Source: Streptomyces sp. FIT100 (lineage in GTDB: Bacteria; Actinomycetota; Actinomycetes; Streptomycetales; Streptomycetaceae). From it: DNA of 64,000 bases. Of the stretch, positions 56,592-64,000 are shown in pieces (the first letter of the stretch is position 1; each line of letters opens with the position of its first letter). A program made the position numbers and the translations under genes. Location of the stretch: assembly GCF_024584805.1 (NCBI RefSeq), contig NZ_CP075715.1:248001-312000 (forward strand). The letters are read 5' to 3'. The notes beneath the pieces are model-generated. The model made no database searches. It was not told the DNA's origin and was given only the letters and a program-made list of their open reading frames with translations.

Positions 56592-57911
56592 GTGACGACA
56601 CTGCAGAGCGGGCCGGACTCCATCTACGACGTTGTGGGCATCGGCTTCGGCCCATCGAACCTGGCACTCGCGATCGCGCTGCACGAGCGCACCGCGCGGT
56701 CGCTCGGCCGGGACGAGGTCCGCGCCGGATTCCTCGAGAGACAACCGCGGTTCGGCTGGCACCGCGGCATGCTCATCGACGACGCCACCATGCAGGTGTC
56801 CTTCCTCAAGGACCTGGTGACCATGCGCGACCCGACCAGCGACTTCAGCTTCCTGTGCTATCTGCGCGAGCGCGGGCGGCTGGTGGACTTCCTCAACCAG
56901 AAGACGCTCTTCCCGCTGCGCGTCGAGTTCCACGACTACTTCGAGTGGGCGGCCGCACGCGTCGCGCACCTCGTGGAGTACTCCGCCGAGGTCGTCTCCG
57001 TACGGCCCGTCACCGAGGAGGGCGAGGTCCGCTGGTTCGACGTCACGAGCCGCGACCCCGCCGCCCCCGACCGGCTGACCGTCCGCCGCACCCGCAGCAT
57101 CTGCGTGGCCACCGGTCTTGAGCCGCACCTGCCGCCCGACGCCGTCCGCTCGGAACGCGTCCTGCACAACAGCGAGTTGCTGCCCCGGGTCGGTGAACTG
57201 CTGCGCTCCGGCACACCGATACGCCGCGCCGTCGTGCTCGGCGCCGGCCAGAGCGCCGCGGAGGCGGTCGACTACCTCCACCGCAGCTTCCCCGACGCCG
57301 AGGTCTGCTCCGTCTTCGCCAAGTACGGCTACACACCGGCCGACGACAGCCCGTTCGCCAACCGGATCTTCGACCCGGAGGCCGTCGACCTCTACTACGG
57401 TGCGCCGCGCGAGGTGAAGCAGTCGCTGTTCGACTACCACCGCTCCACCAACTACTCGGTCGTCGACATGGACCTGATCGAGGCCCTGTCCCGGACGATG
57501 TACCAGGAGAAGGTCCAGGGCCGGCAGCGGCTGAGGATGATGAACGTCTCCCGCCTGCGCGAGGTCGAGGTCCGCGCGGACGAGGTCCGGGTGACGGTGG
57601 AGTTCCTGCCGACGGGCGAGCGCCAGGAGCTCGCCGCCGATCTCCTCGTCTACGCGACCGGGTACCAGCCCCAGGGCATCGGCGACAACCTCGGCGAGGT
57701 CGTCAAACTCTGCCTCCGCGACGAGGAGGACGCCCTTCGCGTCGGCCGCGACCACCGCGTGGCGACGAGCCCGAACGTCACCGCGGACATCTACCTCCAG
57801 GGCGGTACGGAACACACCCACGGCCTCACGTCGACCCTGCTGTCGACGACCGCGGTGCGGGCCGGCGAGATCAGCTCCTCCCTCCTGGCCGGCCGCCTCG
57901 CCGACAGGTGA
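56592..57911 (+). CDS. L-ornithine N5-monooxygenase (CchB-like)
   Basis: 439 residues. FAD site GIGFGPSNLALAIAL near the N terminus, NADPH site VLGAGQSAAEAVDYL (about 215), and the C-terminal ATGYQPQ motif, as in SidA/PvdA enzymes. It hydroxylates ornithine at N5 using O2 and NADPH, supplying the hydroxamate precursor. GTG 56592 is preferred since GGGGAGG lies about 10 nt upstream; ATG 56562 is only 6 bp past the iron box and has no ribosome site. Divergent from the formyltransferase. Confidence 0.94.
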   Translation: MTTLQSGPDSIYDVVGIGFGPSNLALAIALHERTARSLGRDEVRAGFLERQPRFGWHRGMLIDDATMQVSFLKDLVTMRDPTSDFSFLCYLRERGRLVDFLNQKTLFPLRVEFHDYFEWAAARVAHLVEYSAEVVSVRPVTEEGEVRWFDVTSRDPAAPDRLTVRRTRSICVATGLEPHLPPDAVRSERVLHNSELLPRVGELLRSGTPIRRAVVLGAGQSAAEAVDYLHRSFPDAEVCSVFAKYGYTPADDSPFANRIFDPEAVDLYYGAPREVKQSLFDYHRSTNYSVVDMDLIEALSRTMYQEKVQGRQRLRMMNVSRLREVEVRADEVRVTVEFLPTGERQELAADLLVYATGYQPQGIGDNLGEVVKLCLRDEEDALRVGRDHRVATSPNVTADIYLQGGTEHTHGLTSTLLSTTAVRAGEISSSLLAGRLADR

Positions 57912-57941
57912 CGGGCCCCGCCCGGGGCGCGTACGGCCCGT
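57911..57941. terminator. Hairpin between N-hydroxylase and methyltransferase
   Basis: ACGGGCC / GGCCCGT arms enclose a second GC-rich stem (CCCCGCCCGGGG); it fills the 31-bp gap between convergent genes. Confidence 0.55.
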
Positions 57942-57942
57942 G

Positions 57943-58620
57943 TCATCGGGCCTTGCGCGCCCGGGCGGCCATCACGATCGGGGTGGGCGCGCCCTGCTCG
58001 GCGAACCGTTCGGGCACGAGTCCGGCGTCGAGGACGGCGTTCAGCAGCGCGGCCAGCGGCAGGTGCGTGGCCCCGACCTTCGCGCGTACTCCCCTGTCCG
58101 ACCACGACTTCCTCGTCCAGGTGCCGTCGAGATAGCCGCGGCCGACGACGACGGCGTCGGGGTCGCCGCGGTCGGCGAAGCCTCCGCAGAAGCAGGGATG
58201 GACGCCGGCGTGCACGAACACTCCGCCGGGTCGGAGCACCCGGGCGGCCTCGCGGAGCACCGCCGGGTAGTCGGGCATGTCGGTGTGCACCATCATCATG
58301 ATCACCGCCGGAACGGAGTCGTCGCGGACGGGCAGCCGCGCGGCGTCGGCCCGCGCCACGGGCAGGCGTCCGCGCGCGTGGCGCAGCATTCCGTCGGACA
58401 GGTCCACTCCGACCGGTGTCCAGCCGAGGTCACGGACACGGGCGGCGTGGACGCCGGTGCCGCAGCCGATCTCCAGGCAGGGTCCCGCGCCTTCGCCGAG
58501 CAGTTCGTCGAGCAGCGGGCCGAGGCGGCGGGGATTCCCGTCCGTCGCCTCGGCGCCGGGCCCGAGGAAGTCCCGCTCGTACCAGTCCGCGATCGCGTCG
58601 TACGCCGCCGTGGATGCCAT
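57943..58620 (-). CDS. Class I SAM-dependent methyltransferase
   Basis: 225 residues. SAM motif I LEIGCGTGVHA (about residues 49-59), acidic VGVDLSDGML, motif for post I VPAVIMMMVHTDMPD and VLRPGGVFVHAG. The family methylates small molecules or macromolecules; no substrate signature. It is convergent with the siderophore N-hydroxylase and lacks an iron box, so there is no evidence that it belongs to the siderophore pathway. Confidence 0.85.
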   Translation of the reverse strand: MASTAAYDAIADWYERDFLGPGAEATDGNPRRLGPLLDELLGEGAGPCLEIGCGTGVHAARVRDLGWTPVGVDLSDGMLRHARGRLPVARADAARLPVRDDSVPAVIMMMVHTDMPDYPAVLREAARVLRPGGVFVHAGVHPCFCGGFADRGDPDAVVVGRGYLDGTWTRKSWSDRGVRAKVGATHLPLAALLNAVLDAGLVPERFAEQGAPTPIVMAARARKAR

Positions 58621-58787
58621 CCGCCGGTCCCTGGTCCCCTCGTCGCCGGTGGGCGGGCGACGGCCGCTGCGGGGGCCGACGGTGTCGTGCCGTCCGCGGT
58701 CCGGTGGGCGGCCGTCGCCCCGTCACCCTGCCCGGCGGGCGTGCCCGCACCCGGGATTTCGCGTGCGGCTGAACCGGGCGGCGCCGC

Positions 58788-60443
58788 TCACTCGGTGCGG
58801 AGCCAGGCTGCGGTGTCCGGGGGCAGGAGGCCCCGGTCGAGAGGGGAGCTGGTGAGGAGCGGTGTGGTGTGGCCGGGGAGCTCGACAGGGGTGTCGGAGA
58901 GGTTGACGACGCAGACGAAGCCGGATCCGCGGGAGAAGGCGAGCACACCGTCGGCGGCGGGGAGCCAGGCCATCGGCCCGTCGCCGAGGGCCGGTTCGGT
59001 GCGGCGGACGCGGAGCGCCGTGCGGTAGAGCTCCAGCATGGAGTCCGGGTCGCCGGTCTCGGCGGCCACGGTGTGGTCCTTCCAGGCCGGCGGCTGCGGC
59101 AGCCATGGCTCGGTGCCGATGTCGGTGCTGGTGCCGGTGCCCTCCGGGCTGAAGCCGAACGGTGTCCCGTCGCCCTCCCAGGGCAGGGGTACACGGCAGC
59201 CGTCGCGGCCGGGGTCGGTCCCGCCGGACTGCTGCACGGCGGGGTCCTGGCGCAGGTGGAGGGGGATGTCCTCGACCTCCCACAGGCCGAGCTCCTCGCC
59301 CTGGTACACGTAGACGCTGCCCGGCAGGGCGAAGCTGAGCAGGGCTGCGGCGCGGGCGCGGCGGGTGCCGAGTTCGAGGTCGACGGGGACGGGCTGCTGC
59401 CGATCGGTGAACGAGGTGTCGGCGCGACCGTAGCGGGTGACGACGCGGGTGGCGTCGTGGCTGCCGAGCACCCAGGTGGCCGGGGCGCCGACGGGGGCGT
59501 GCTGGGCGAGCGTCTCGTCGATGACACCGCGCAGTGCGGCCGCGTCCCACGGGGACTGCATGTAGGGGAAGTTGAAGCCGGTGTGCAGCTCGTCCGCCCG
59601 CAGGTAGCGGGGCAGGGACTCCGGCGGGACCCACAGTTCGCCTACGAAGGCCCGCTCGCCCTCGTAGGAGTCGGCGATCCGCCGCCAGGAGCGGTAGATC
59701 TCGTGGACCTCGGGCCGGTCCGCGTCCGGTGCGGGCGCCCCCTCGGGCAGGGTCGCCTTGTCGGGCAGCCCTTCCTGCTTGATCAGCAGCGAGGCGACGT
59801 CGATACGGAAGCCGTCGACCCCGCGGTCGAGCCAGAACCGCAGGACGGACTCGAACTCCTCGCGCACCTCCGGGCGGTCCCAGTTCCAGTCGGGCTGCTC
59901 GGGGGCGAACATGTGCAGATACCACTCTCCCTCAGAGGCTTCGCCCTGGGAGGTGCCCCCATCGTCGGCCCTCGTCCACGCCGGGCCGCCGAAGCACGAC
60001 TGCCAGTCGTTGGGGGGCAGTTCGCCGGCCTCGCCCTTGCCGGGGCGGAAGTGGAAGAGCTCGCGCACCGGCGAGCCGGGACCCGCGAGCAGCGCAGCCC
60101 GGAACCACGGATGCCGGTCCGAGCAGTGGTTCGGCACCATGTCGACGATGATCCGCAGGCCCAGCTCATGGGCCTCGGCGATCAGCGCCTCGGCCTCTTC
60201 GAGGGTGCCGAAGAGCGGGTCGATGTCGCGGTAGTCGGCGACGTCGTACCCGGCGTCGGCCATCGGCGAGACGTACCACGGCGAGATCCACACGGCGTCC
60301 ACGCCCAGGTCCCGCAGGTGCGGAAGCCGGGCGCGGATTCCGGCGATGTCGCCGATGCCGTCACCGTTCCCGTCGGCGTAACTGCGCGGGTAGATCTGGT
60401 AGATGGCGGCGCTGCGCCACCACTCACGGTGGTTGTCGGACAT
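58788..60443 (-). CDS. GH13 alpha-glucosidase (cytoplasmic)
   Basis: 551 residues, no signal peptide. GH13 motifs: DMVPNHCSD (I), GFRIDVASLL with the nucleophile Asp (II), VGELWVP with the acid/base Glu (III), and LGSHDATR (IV), where the usual Asn of NHD is Ser. YVYQGEELGL is also typical. It hydrolyses alpha-glucosidic oligosaccharides. Residues TSQGEASEG before EWYLHMFAPEQ come from a palindromic repeat inserted in frame. The ROK regulator lies 62 bp upstream on the same strand. Confidence 0.92.
   Translation of the reverse strand: MSDNHREWWRSAAIYQIYPRSYADGNGDGIGDIAGIRARLPHLRDLGVDAVWISPWYVSPMADAGYDVADYRDIDPLFGTLEEAEALIAEAHELGLRIIVDMVPNHCSDRHPWFRAALLAGPGSPVRELFHFRPGKGEAGELPPNDWQSCFGGPAWTRADDGGTSQGEASEGEWYLHMFAPEQPDWNWDRPEVREEFESVLRFWLDRGVDGFRIDVASLLIKQEGLPDKATLPEGAPAPDADRPEVHEIYRSWRRIADSYEGERAFVGELWVPPESLPRYLRADELHTGFNFPYMQSPWDAAALRGVIDETLAQHAPVGAPATWVLGSHDATRVVTRYGRADTSFTDRQQPVPVDLELGTRRARAAALLSFALPGSVYVYQGEELGLWEVEDIPLHLRQDPAVQQSGGTDPGRDGCRVPLPWEGDGTPFGFSPEGTGTSTDIGTEPWLPQPPAWKDHTVAAETGDPDSMLELYRTALRVRRTEPALGDGPMAWLPAADGVLAFSRGSGFVCVVNLSDTPVELPGHTTPLLTSSPLDRGLLPPDTAAWLRTE
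59925..59965. repeat. Dispersed palindromic repeat inside the GH13 gene
   Basis: On the minus strand, GGGGGCACCTCCCAGG followed by a GC-rich arm and CTGAGGGAG. The 16-nt block at 59945-59960 is identical to 26875-26890 in the MITE-like element. It codes for TSQGEASEG in frame. Confidence 0.7.
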
Positions 60444-60505
60444 GTGTGACCCTCGGTTCTGTCGGGGGCGGGGAGCCCGGTGCGGTGTCGTTCAGGGGGT
60501 GCTCA

Positions 60506-61708
60506 TCAGGTCGTGGGTGCGGCACCGGCCGGCCGAAGGGCGCCGACGAAGATGCCCTGCAAGGCGACGGTGGCGGCGCCGCGGGCCCATGCTTCGTCGG
60601 ACAGCGGGCGCGTGACGAGTTCGTAGTCGTCGGCCGGCAGCAGGGTGCGGGCGGTGAACGTCTCGCGCAGGCTGTTCATGAACAGGTCGGAGGCGACGAG
60701 CCCTTCACCCGAGATGACGATCCGCTCGGGGTTGACGAGGTTGGCCAGCGCCGCGATGCCGGAGCCCAGGGCGGCGCCGGCCCGCATGAACGCCAGGAAC
60801 GCGGCCGCGTCCCCCGCGCGGGCCAGCTCCACCGCGGCGGCGATGTCGAGCCCGGCCGGCCCGCCCGTCTCCGCGATCGCGGCGAGGATCGCCGGGTCGG
60901 ACGCGATGGTCTCCACACAGCCGCGGTTGCCGCACCGGCAGAGCCGTCCGCCGGGTTCGACCATGACGTGGCCCACTTCCCCGGCCGCGCCGCGGGCGCC
61001 GCGCATGAGCTTTCCGTCGAGGACGAGCGCGCCGCCCACGCCGGCCCCGAGCGTCACGACGGCGAACCAGGGCACGTCCACGCCGACGCCGAACCACTGC
61101 TCCGTGACGGCGAGCGCGTTGACGTCGTTCTCGATGACGGTGTGCAGGCCCGTACTCTCCTCCAGCAGCCAGGCCAGGGGGACGTCGCTCCAGCCGAGCA
61201 TGGCCGAGGTGCGCAGCACCTGCCGGTCGGGGTCGACCTGCCCGCCGAGGGCGACGCCCAGGTCGAAGGTGCGCTCGGCGAACGAGGCGTCCTCTTCCAG
61301 GAGCCGGCCGACGAGTTCGGCGATGCGGGCCACCACGTCGGGGACGGCCCCCGAGCCCAGGGTCACCCGGTGCTCCGCCCGCACCTTGCCTGCGAGGTCG
61401 ACGACCACGCCGACGGCCTCCCGTTCGGTGACCTTGGCGCCGACGGCGAAACGGCGGTCCGGGCAGATGTGCAGCGGCACCCGCGGCCGCCCCGGGCCGC
61501 CCGGGCTGCCCTCCTGCTCGGCGACGTATCCGGCCTCGATCATCGGTGCCACGGCCTTGGTGACCGTCGCCTGCGAGAGGCCCGTCAACCGGGCTATCTC
61601 GCTGCGGGCGATGGGGCCCTTGGTGACGATCGCACCGAAGACGGCGGCCCTGTTCCGATCGCGTACGACGTATCGGTCCTCGCGGACCGCGCCGTGCGGC
61701 GCCGCCAT
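60506..61708 (-). CDS. ROK family transcriptional regulator
   Basis: 400 residues. N-terminal winged HTH (SEIARLTGLSQATVTKAV, about 35-52) and a ROK sugar-kinase-like domain with the zinc motif CRCGNRGCVE and GAGVGGALVLDGKL. Such proteins repress sugar genes. It precedes the GH13 alpha-glucosidase on the same strand and likely controls it. The ATG at 61708 has a GGTGGGGG stretch upstream. An inverted repeat at 61796-61818 is a candidate operator. Confidence 0.9.
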   Translation of the reverse strand: MAAPHGAVREDRYVVRDRNRAAVFGAIVTKGPIARSEIARLTGLSQATVTKAVAPMIEAGYVAEQEGSPGGPGRPRVPLHICPDRRFAVGAKVTEREAVGVVVDLAGKVRAEHRVTLGSGAVPDVVARIAELVGRLLEEDASFAERTFDLGVALGGQVDPDRQVLRTSAMLGWSDVPLAWLLEESTGLHTVIENDVNALAVTEQWFGVGVDVPWFAVVTLGAGVGGALVLDGKLMRGARGAAGEVGHVMVEPGGRLCRCGNRGCVETIASDPAILAAIAETGGPAGLDIAAAVELARAGDAAAFLAFMRAGAALGSGIAALANLVNPERIVISGEGLVASDLFMNSLRETFTARTLLPADDYELVTRPLSDEAWARGAATVALQGIFVGALRPAGAAPTT

Positions 61709-62043
61709 CCCCCACCACCCCACCCTTGGCTGCTGACTGCCGGCCGGCGGCCCCCGGCTCGCGGGCGGGCCGGGGCCACACGGGAGCATTCCCTAGTTTC
61801 TTTCCTGCGTCAAGAAACAGTTCGCGGCGCTTCGGCGCACCGCCGCCACTGAGTCCCCATCAGGTCCCGTTCCCCGTGGGGCCACCGCCCGTTCCGCCGG
61901 ACTCAACGCGGCAGCGGCCGTCGACACATATCGATGGTGCGTTCACGCATTTCTCCACCGCGAGCCATGTTCCGGGAGTTCGGGCGCCACCCACGGAGCC
62001 AATGGTGCTGACGGTTTCCACCGTCGGCACGAGAGGACTCCCC
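61709..62043. promoter_or_regulatory. Divergent intergenic region, ROK regulator / phoD
   Basis: 335 bp without a gene. It holds the inverted repeat at 61796-61818 near the ROK gene. Closer to phoD, GTTCACGCATT (61941-61951) resembles one PHO-box unit, followed by a weak second unit (TCTCCACCGCG). PhoP control of phoD is plausible but the site is not convincing. Confidence 0.5.
61796..61818. promoter_or_regulatory. Inverted repeat GTTTCTT-N9-AAGAAAC, candidate ROK operator
   Basis: Perfect 7-bp arms spaced by 9 bp, about 90 bp upstream of the ROK start, in an AT-richer patch; symmetric sites of this type are typical of ROK/XylR repressors. Confidence 0.65.
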
Positions 62044-63627
62044 GTGGACCCCATGGCCGTACACACCCTGTCCCGACGCCAGGTCTTCGGCTACGGCACC
62101 GCCGGTGCCGCGGCCCTGATGCTCGGCACCGGCGCGTGGAGCACCGACTCCGCGCTCGCCGCGCCCGTCCTGACCGGCAATCCCTTCTCGCTCGGCGTGG
62201 CCTCCGGCGACCCGCTGCCCGACGGCGTGGTGCTGTGGACGCGCCTGGCCCCCGACCCCTTCGCCGAGGACGGCAAGGGCGGCATGCCCGCCGCGCCCGT
62301 GCGGGTCCAGTACGAGATGGCCGAGGACGAGCGGTTCCGCCGCGTGGTGCGCCGCGGCAGCGTCGTCGCCACGCCCGAACTCGCCCACTCCGTGCACCCC
62401 GAGATCCACGGACTGCGCCCCGACCGCGTCTACTTCTACCGCTTCCGCGCCGCCGGCCACCTCTCCCCCACCGGGCGCACCAGGACGACCCCCGCGGCCG
62501 GATCCGACCCGCGCGAGCTCACCTTCGCCTTCGCCTCCTGCCAGGCATGGCAGGACGGCTACTACACCGCCTACGAGCACATGGCGGCCGAGGACCTCGA
62601 CCTGGTGGTGCATCTGGGCGACTACCTCTACGAGTACGGGGTCAAGACCAACAAGCGCGGTGTGACCACGGACCCCAGGTTCCACACCGAGACCGTCGAC
62701 CTCGCCCGCTACCGCCTCCAGTACGGGCTGTACAAGACCGAGGCGCCGCTCCAGCAGGCCCACGCCAACTTCCCGTGGATCATGACCTTCGACGACCACG
62801 AGGTGGAGAACAACTGGGCCGACGAGATCTCCGAGAACAACGAGAACCCGGAGACGTTCATGCTGCGCCGGGCCACCGGCTTCCAGGCCCTGTACGAGCA
62901 CGCCCCTCTGCGCCACACCCAGCTGCCCAAGGGCCCCGACGTCCAGATGTACCGCAGGCTGTCCTACGGCCGCCTCGCCGACTTCACGATGCTCGACACC
63001 CGCCAGTACCGCGACGACCAGCCCTGCGGCGACGGCGCGTCCGCGAACTGCACCGACCGCCTCGACCCGCAGCGCAGCCTGCTGGGGGCGCGCCAGCGCG
63101 ACTGGGTGCTCAAGGGCTTCAGCCGCTCCCCCGCCCGCTGGCAGATCCTGGGCAACCAGGCCCCGATGGGCCAGACCGACCAGGACCCGGGGGCGGCCAC
63201 CCTGGTCTGGCTGGACCCCTGGGACGGTTACGTCGCCGAGCGCAACCGCCTGCTCGCCGAGGCCGGCAGCCGCGGGGTGCGCAACCTCGTCGTCGTCACC
63301 GGCGACCGGCACCAGAACTACGCCTGGGACCTGAAGCGGGACTACGCCGACCCCGGATCACCCACCGTGGGCAGCGAGTTCGTCGGCACGTCTGTCACCA
63401 GCGGCGGCGACGGCGCCGACATGACGCCGCAGGGCGAGCAGTTCCTGGCGGCCAACCCGCACATGAAGTTCTTCAACTCCCAGCGCGGCTACGTACGTGT
63501 CCACGTCGACCGGGACCGCTGGACCAGCGACTTCCGTGTGCTGCCGTACGTCACCCGGCCCGGTGCACCGGTCAGCACCCGGGCCAGTGTCGTGGTCGAG
63601 GACGGCGTGCCGGGCGTGCAGGTCTGA
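62044..63627 (+). CDS. phoD: Alkaline phosphatase PhoD, Tat-secreted
   Basis: 527 residues. Tat signal with SRRQVFGYGTAGAAALMLG and cleavage near ALAAP. The PhoD domain follows: FSLGVASGDPLPDGVVLWTRL, then metal-site motifs ASCQAW, HLGDYLYEYG, FDDHEVENNW and VVTGDRHQNYAWDL. PhoD enzymes are Fe/Ca-dependent phosphodi/monoesterases acting outside the cell under phosphate starvation. GTG 62044 is chosen because GAGAGG lies about 7 nt upstream; ATG 62053 is the alternative. Monocistronic. Confidence 0.93.
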   Translation: MDPMAVHTLSRRQVFGYGTAGAAALMLGTGAWSTDSALAAPVLTGNPFSLGVASGDPLPDGVVLWTRLAPDPFAEDGKGGMPAAPVRVQYEMAEDERFRRVVRRGSVVATPELAHSVHPEIHGLRPDRVYFYRFRAAGHLSPTGRTRTTPAAGSDPRELTFAFASCQAWQDGYYTAYEHMAAEDLDLVVHLGDYLYEYGVKTNKRGVTTDPRFHTETVDLARYRLQYGLYKTEAPLQQAHANFPWIMTFDDHEVENNWADEISENNENPETFMLRRATGFQALYEHAPLRHTQLPKGPDVQMYRRLSYGRLADFTMLDTRQYRDDQPCGDGASANCTDRLDPQRSLLGARQRDWVLKGFSRSPARWQILGNQAPMGQTDQDPGAATLVWLDPWDGYVAERNRLLAEAGSRGVRNLVVVTGDRHQNYAWDLKRDYADPGSPTVGSEFVGTSVTSGGDGADMTPQGEQFLAANPHMKFFNSQRGYVRVHVDRDRWTSDFRVLPYVTRPGAPVSTRASVVVEDGVPGVQV

Positions 63628-63644
63628 CACCGGGGCCGCGTCTT

Positions 63645-63690
63645 CGGCGAGTGACGCGGGGCGCCCGGCCGCGCCCCGCGTCACTCGCCG
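63645..63690. terminator. Perfect 20-bp stem-loop after phoD
   Basis: Arms CGGCGAGTGACGCGGGGCGC and its exact complement, 6-nt loop. It sits between convergent genes and overlaps the last codons of the small minus-strand gene; likely a bidirectional terminator. Confidence 0.85.
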
Positions 63691-63923
63691 ATGTCCAGCT
63701 CGGTCTTGTGCGACAGCCGCCGGTCGGTGAAGCACCGCCGGTACACGGGCGACCGCCCGTCCGCGGGGGTGCGGTAGCAGCGGCAGGCGCCGGTGCGGGG
63801 CGGCTCGGCGGGAACGCCGGCCGACTGGACCTCCTGCGCGGGCAGGCGGTCCTCCACCGACGACTGCCGCTCGCCGATGCGCAGTTGCTCGTACACCTTC
63901 TCGTATACCTTCTCGTCCGGCAT
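63681..63923 (-). CDS. Small SmpA/OmlA-like domain ORF, probably 3' part of a frameshifted gene
   Basis: 80 codons: EKVYEQLRIGERQSSVEDRLPAQEV, GACRCYRTPADG and VYRRCFTDRRLSHKTEL follow the pattern of small SmpA/OmlA-like (BamE) domains. Upstream in a different frame the DNA encodes LAAVAAVLLLLVIANDLYAPAGAP, a good membrane anchor, which then runs into Arg/Ser-rich nonsense. The two parts would make one membrane-anchored protein if one base shift near 63924 is corrected. Either a real frameshift, a sequence error, or an internal ATG start without the anchor. Confidence 0.5.
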   Translation of the reverse strand: MPDEKVYEKVYEQLRIGERQSSVEDRLPAQEVQSAGVPAEPPRTGACRCYRTPADGRSPVYRRCFTDRRLSHKTELDIGE

Positions 63924-64000
63924 GGAGCTCCGGCGGGAGCGTAGAGGTCGTTGGCGATCACCAGGAGCAGGAGGACGGCGGCGACCGCCGCGAGCTGCCG

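Noticed and set aside
57943..58620. Methyltransferase as part of siderophore biosynthesis
   Set aside because: It is convergent with the cluster, lacks an iron box, and the NRPS already carries its own N-methyltransferase domains.
61941..61962. PHO box before phoD
   Set aside because: Only one GTTCAC-like unit is good and the second is weak; mentioned under the intergenic entry but not called as a separate site.

Overview
The window is very GC-rich, uses GTG and TTG starts freely, and packs genes into overlapping (ATGA or GTGA) operons. Together with DmdR-type iron boxes, a DasR-type chitinase site, sugar ABC transporters that lack their own ATPase, and a coelichelin-like siderophore locus, this points to a Streptomyces-type actinomycete chromosome. 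No rRNA, tRNA, CRISPR array or prophage was seen.

Region 1 (1-9726) is a catabolic island. A tightly coupled minus-strand operon runs aldehyde dehydrogenase, extradiol (VOC) dioxygenase, aspartate-dehydrogenase-like protein, alpha/beta hydrolase, cupin, two SDRs and a ThDP-dependent enzyme cut by the window edge. It diverges from an MFS transporter, and a further SDR follows. Region 2 (9838-18454) is a sugar-uptake regulon: a LacI regulator, a GH65 enzyme, two ABC permeases, a sugar-binding lipoprotein and a secreted DUF3472-ricin protein, linked by three near-identical operator sites; cutA lies inside it. Region 3 (18838-24440) holds a dnaK-grpE pair without dnaJ, a DUF190-crcB fluoride-export pair and a secreted CBM2-FN3-GH18 chitinase behind a DasR-like site.

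Region 4 (24525-57911) is an iron-regulated hydroxamate siderophore locus with four iron boxes. It contains a divergent amidohydrolase and a small double-HTH protein, two ABC exporter half-transporters with complementary defects, an iron-siderophore binding lipoprotein, an MbtH protein, a giant five-module NRPS (about 6,566 residues), two FecCD permeases and an ATPase, a formyltransferase, and an ornithine N-hydroxylase. The NRPS reads truncated C - A(MT)-T - C-A-T - C-A(MT)-T - C-A-T - C-A-T-E. Module 2 reads as serine and module 3 as N5-hydroxyornithine (code DMENLGLIN). The predicted product is an N-methylated pentapeptide hydroxamate, in the general style of scabichelin/turgichelin (comparison from memory, not verified). 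Hydroxylase and formyltransferase make the building blocks, NRPS plus MbtH assemble them, the half-transporter pair exports, and the lipoprotein, permeases and ATPase reimport the ferric complex.

Region 5 (57943-64000) carries a small methyltransferase, a GH13 alpha-glucosidase with its ROK regulator, a Tat-exported PhoD phosphatase, and a small SmpA/OmlA-like ORF that looks frameshifted at the window end.
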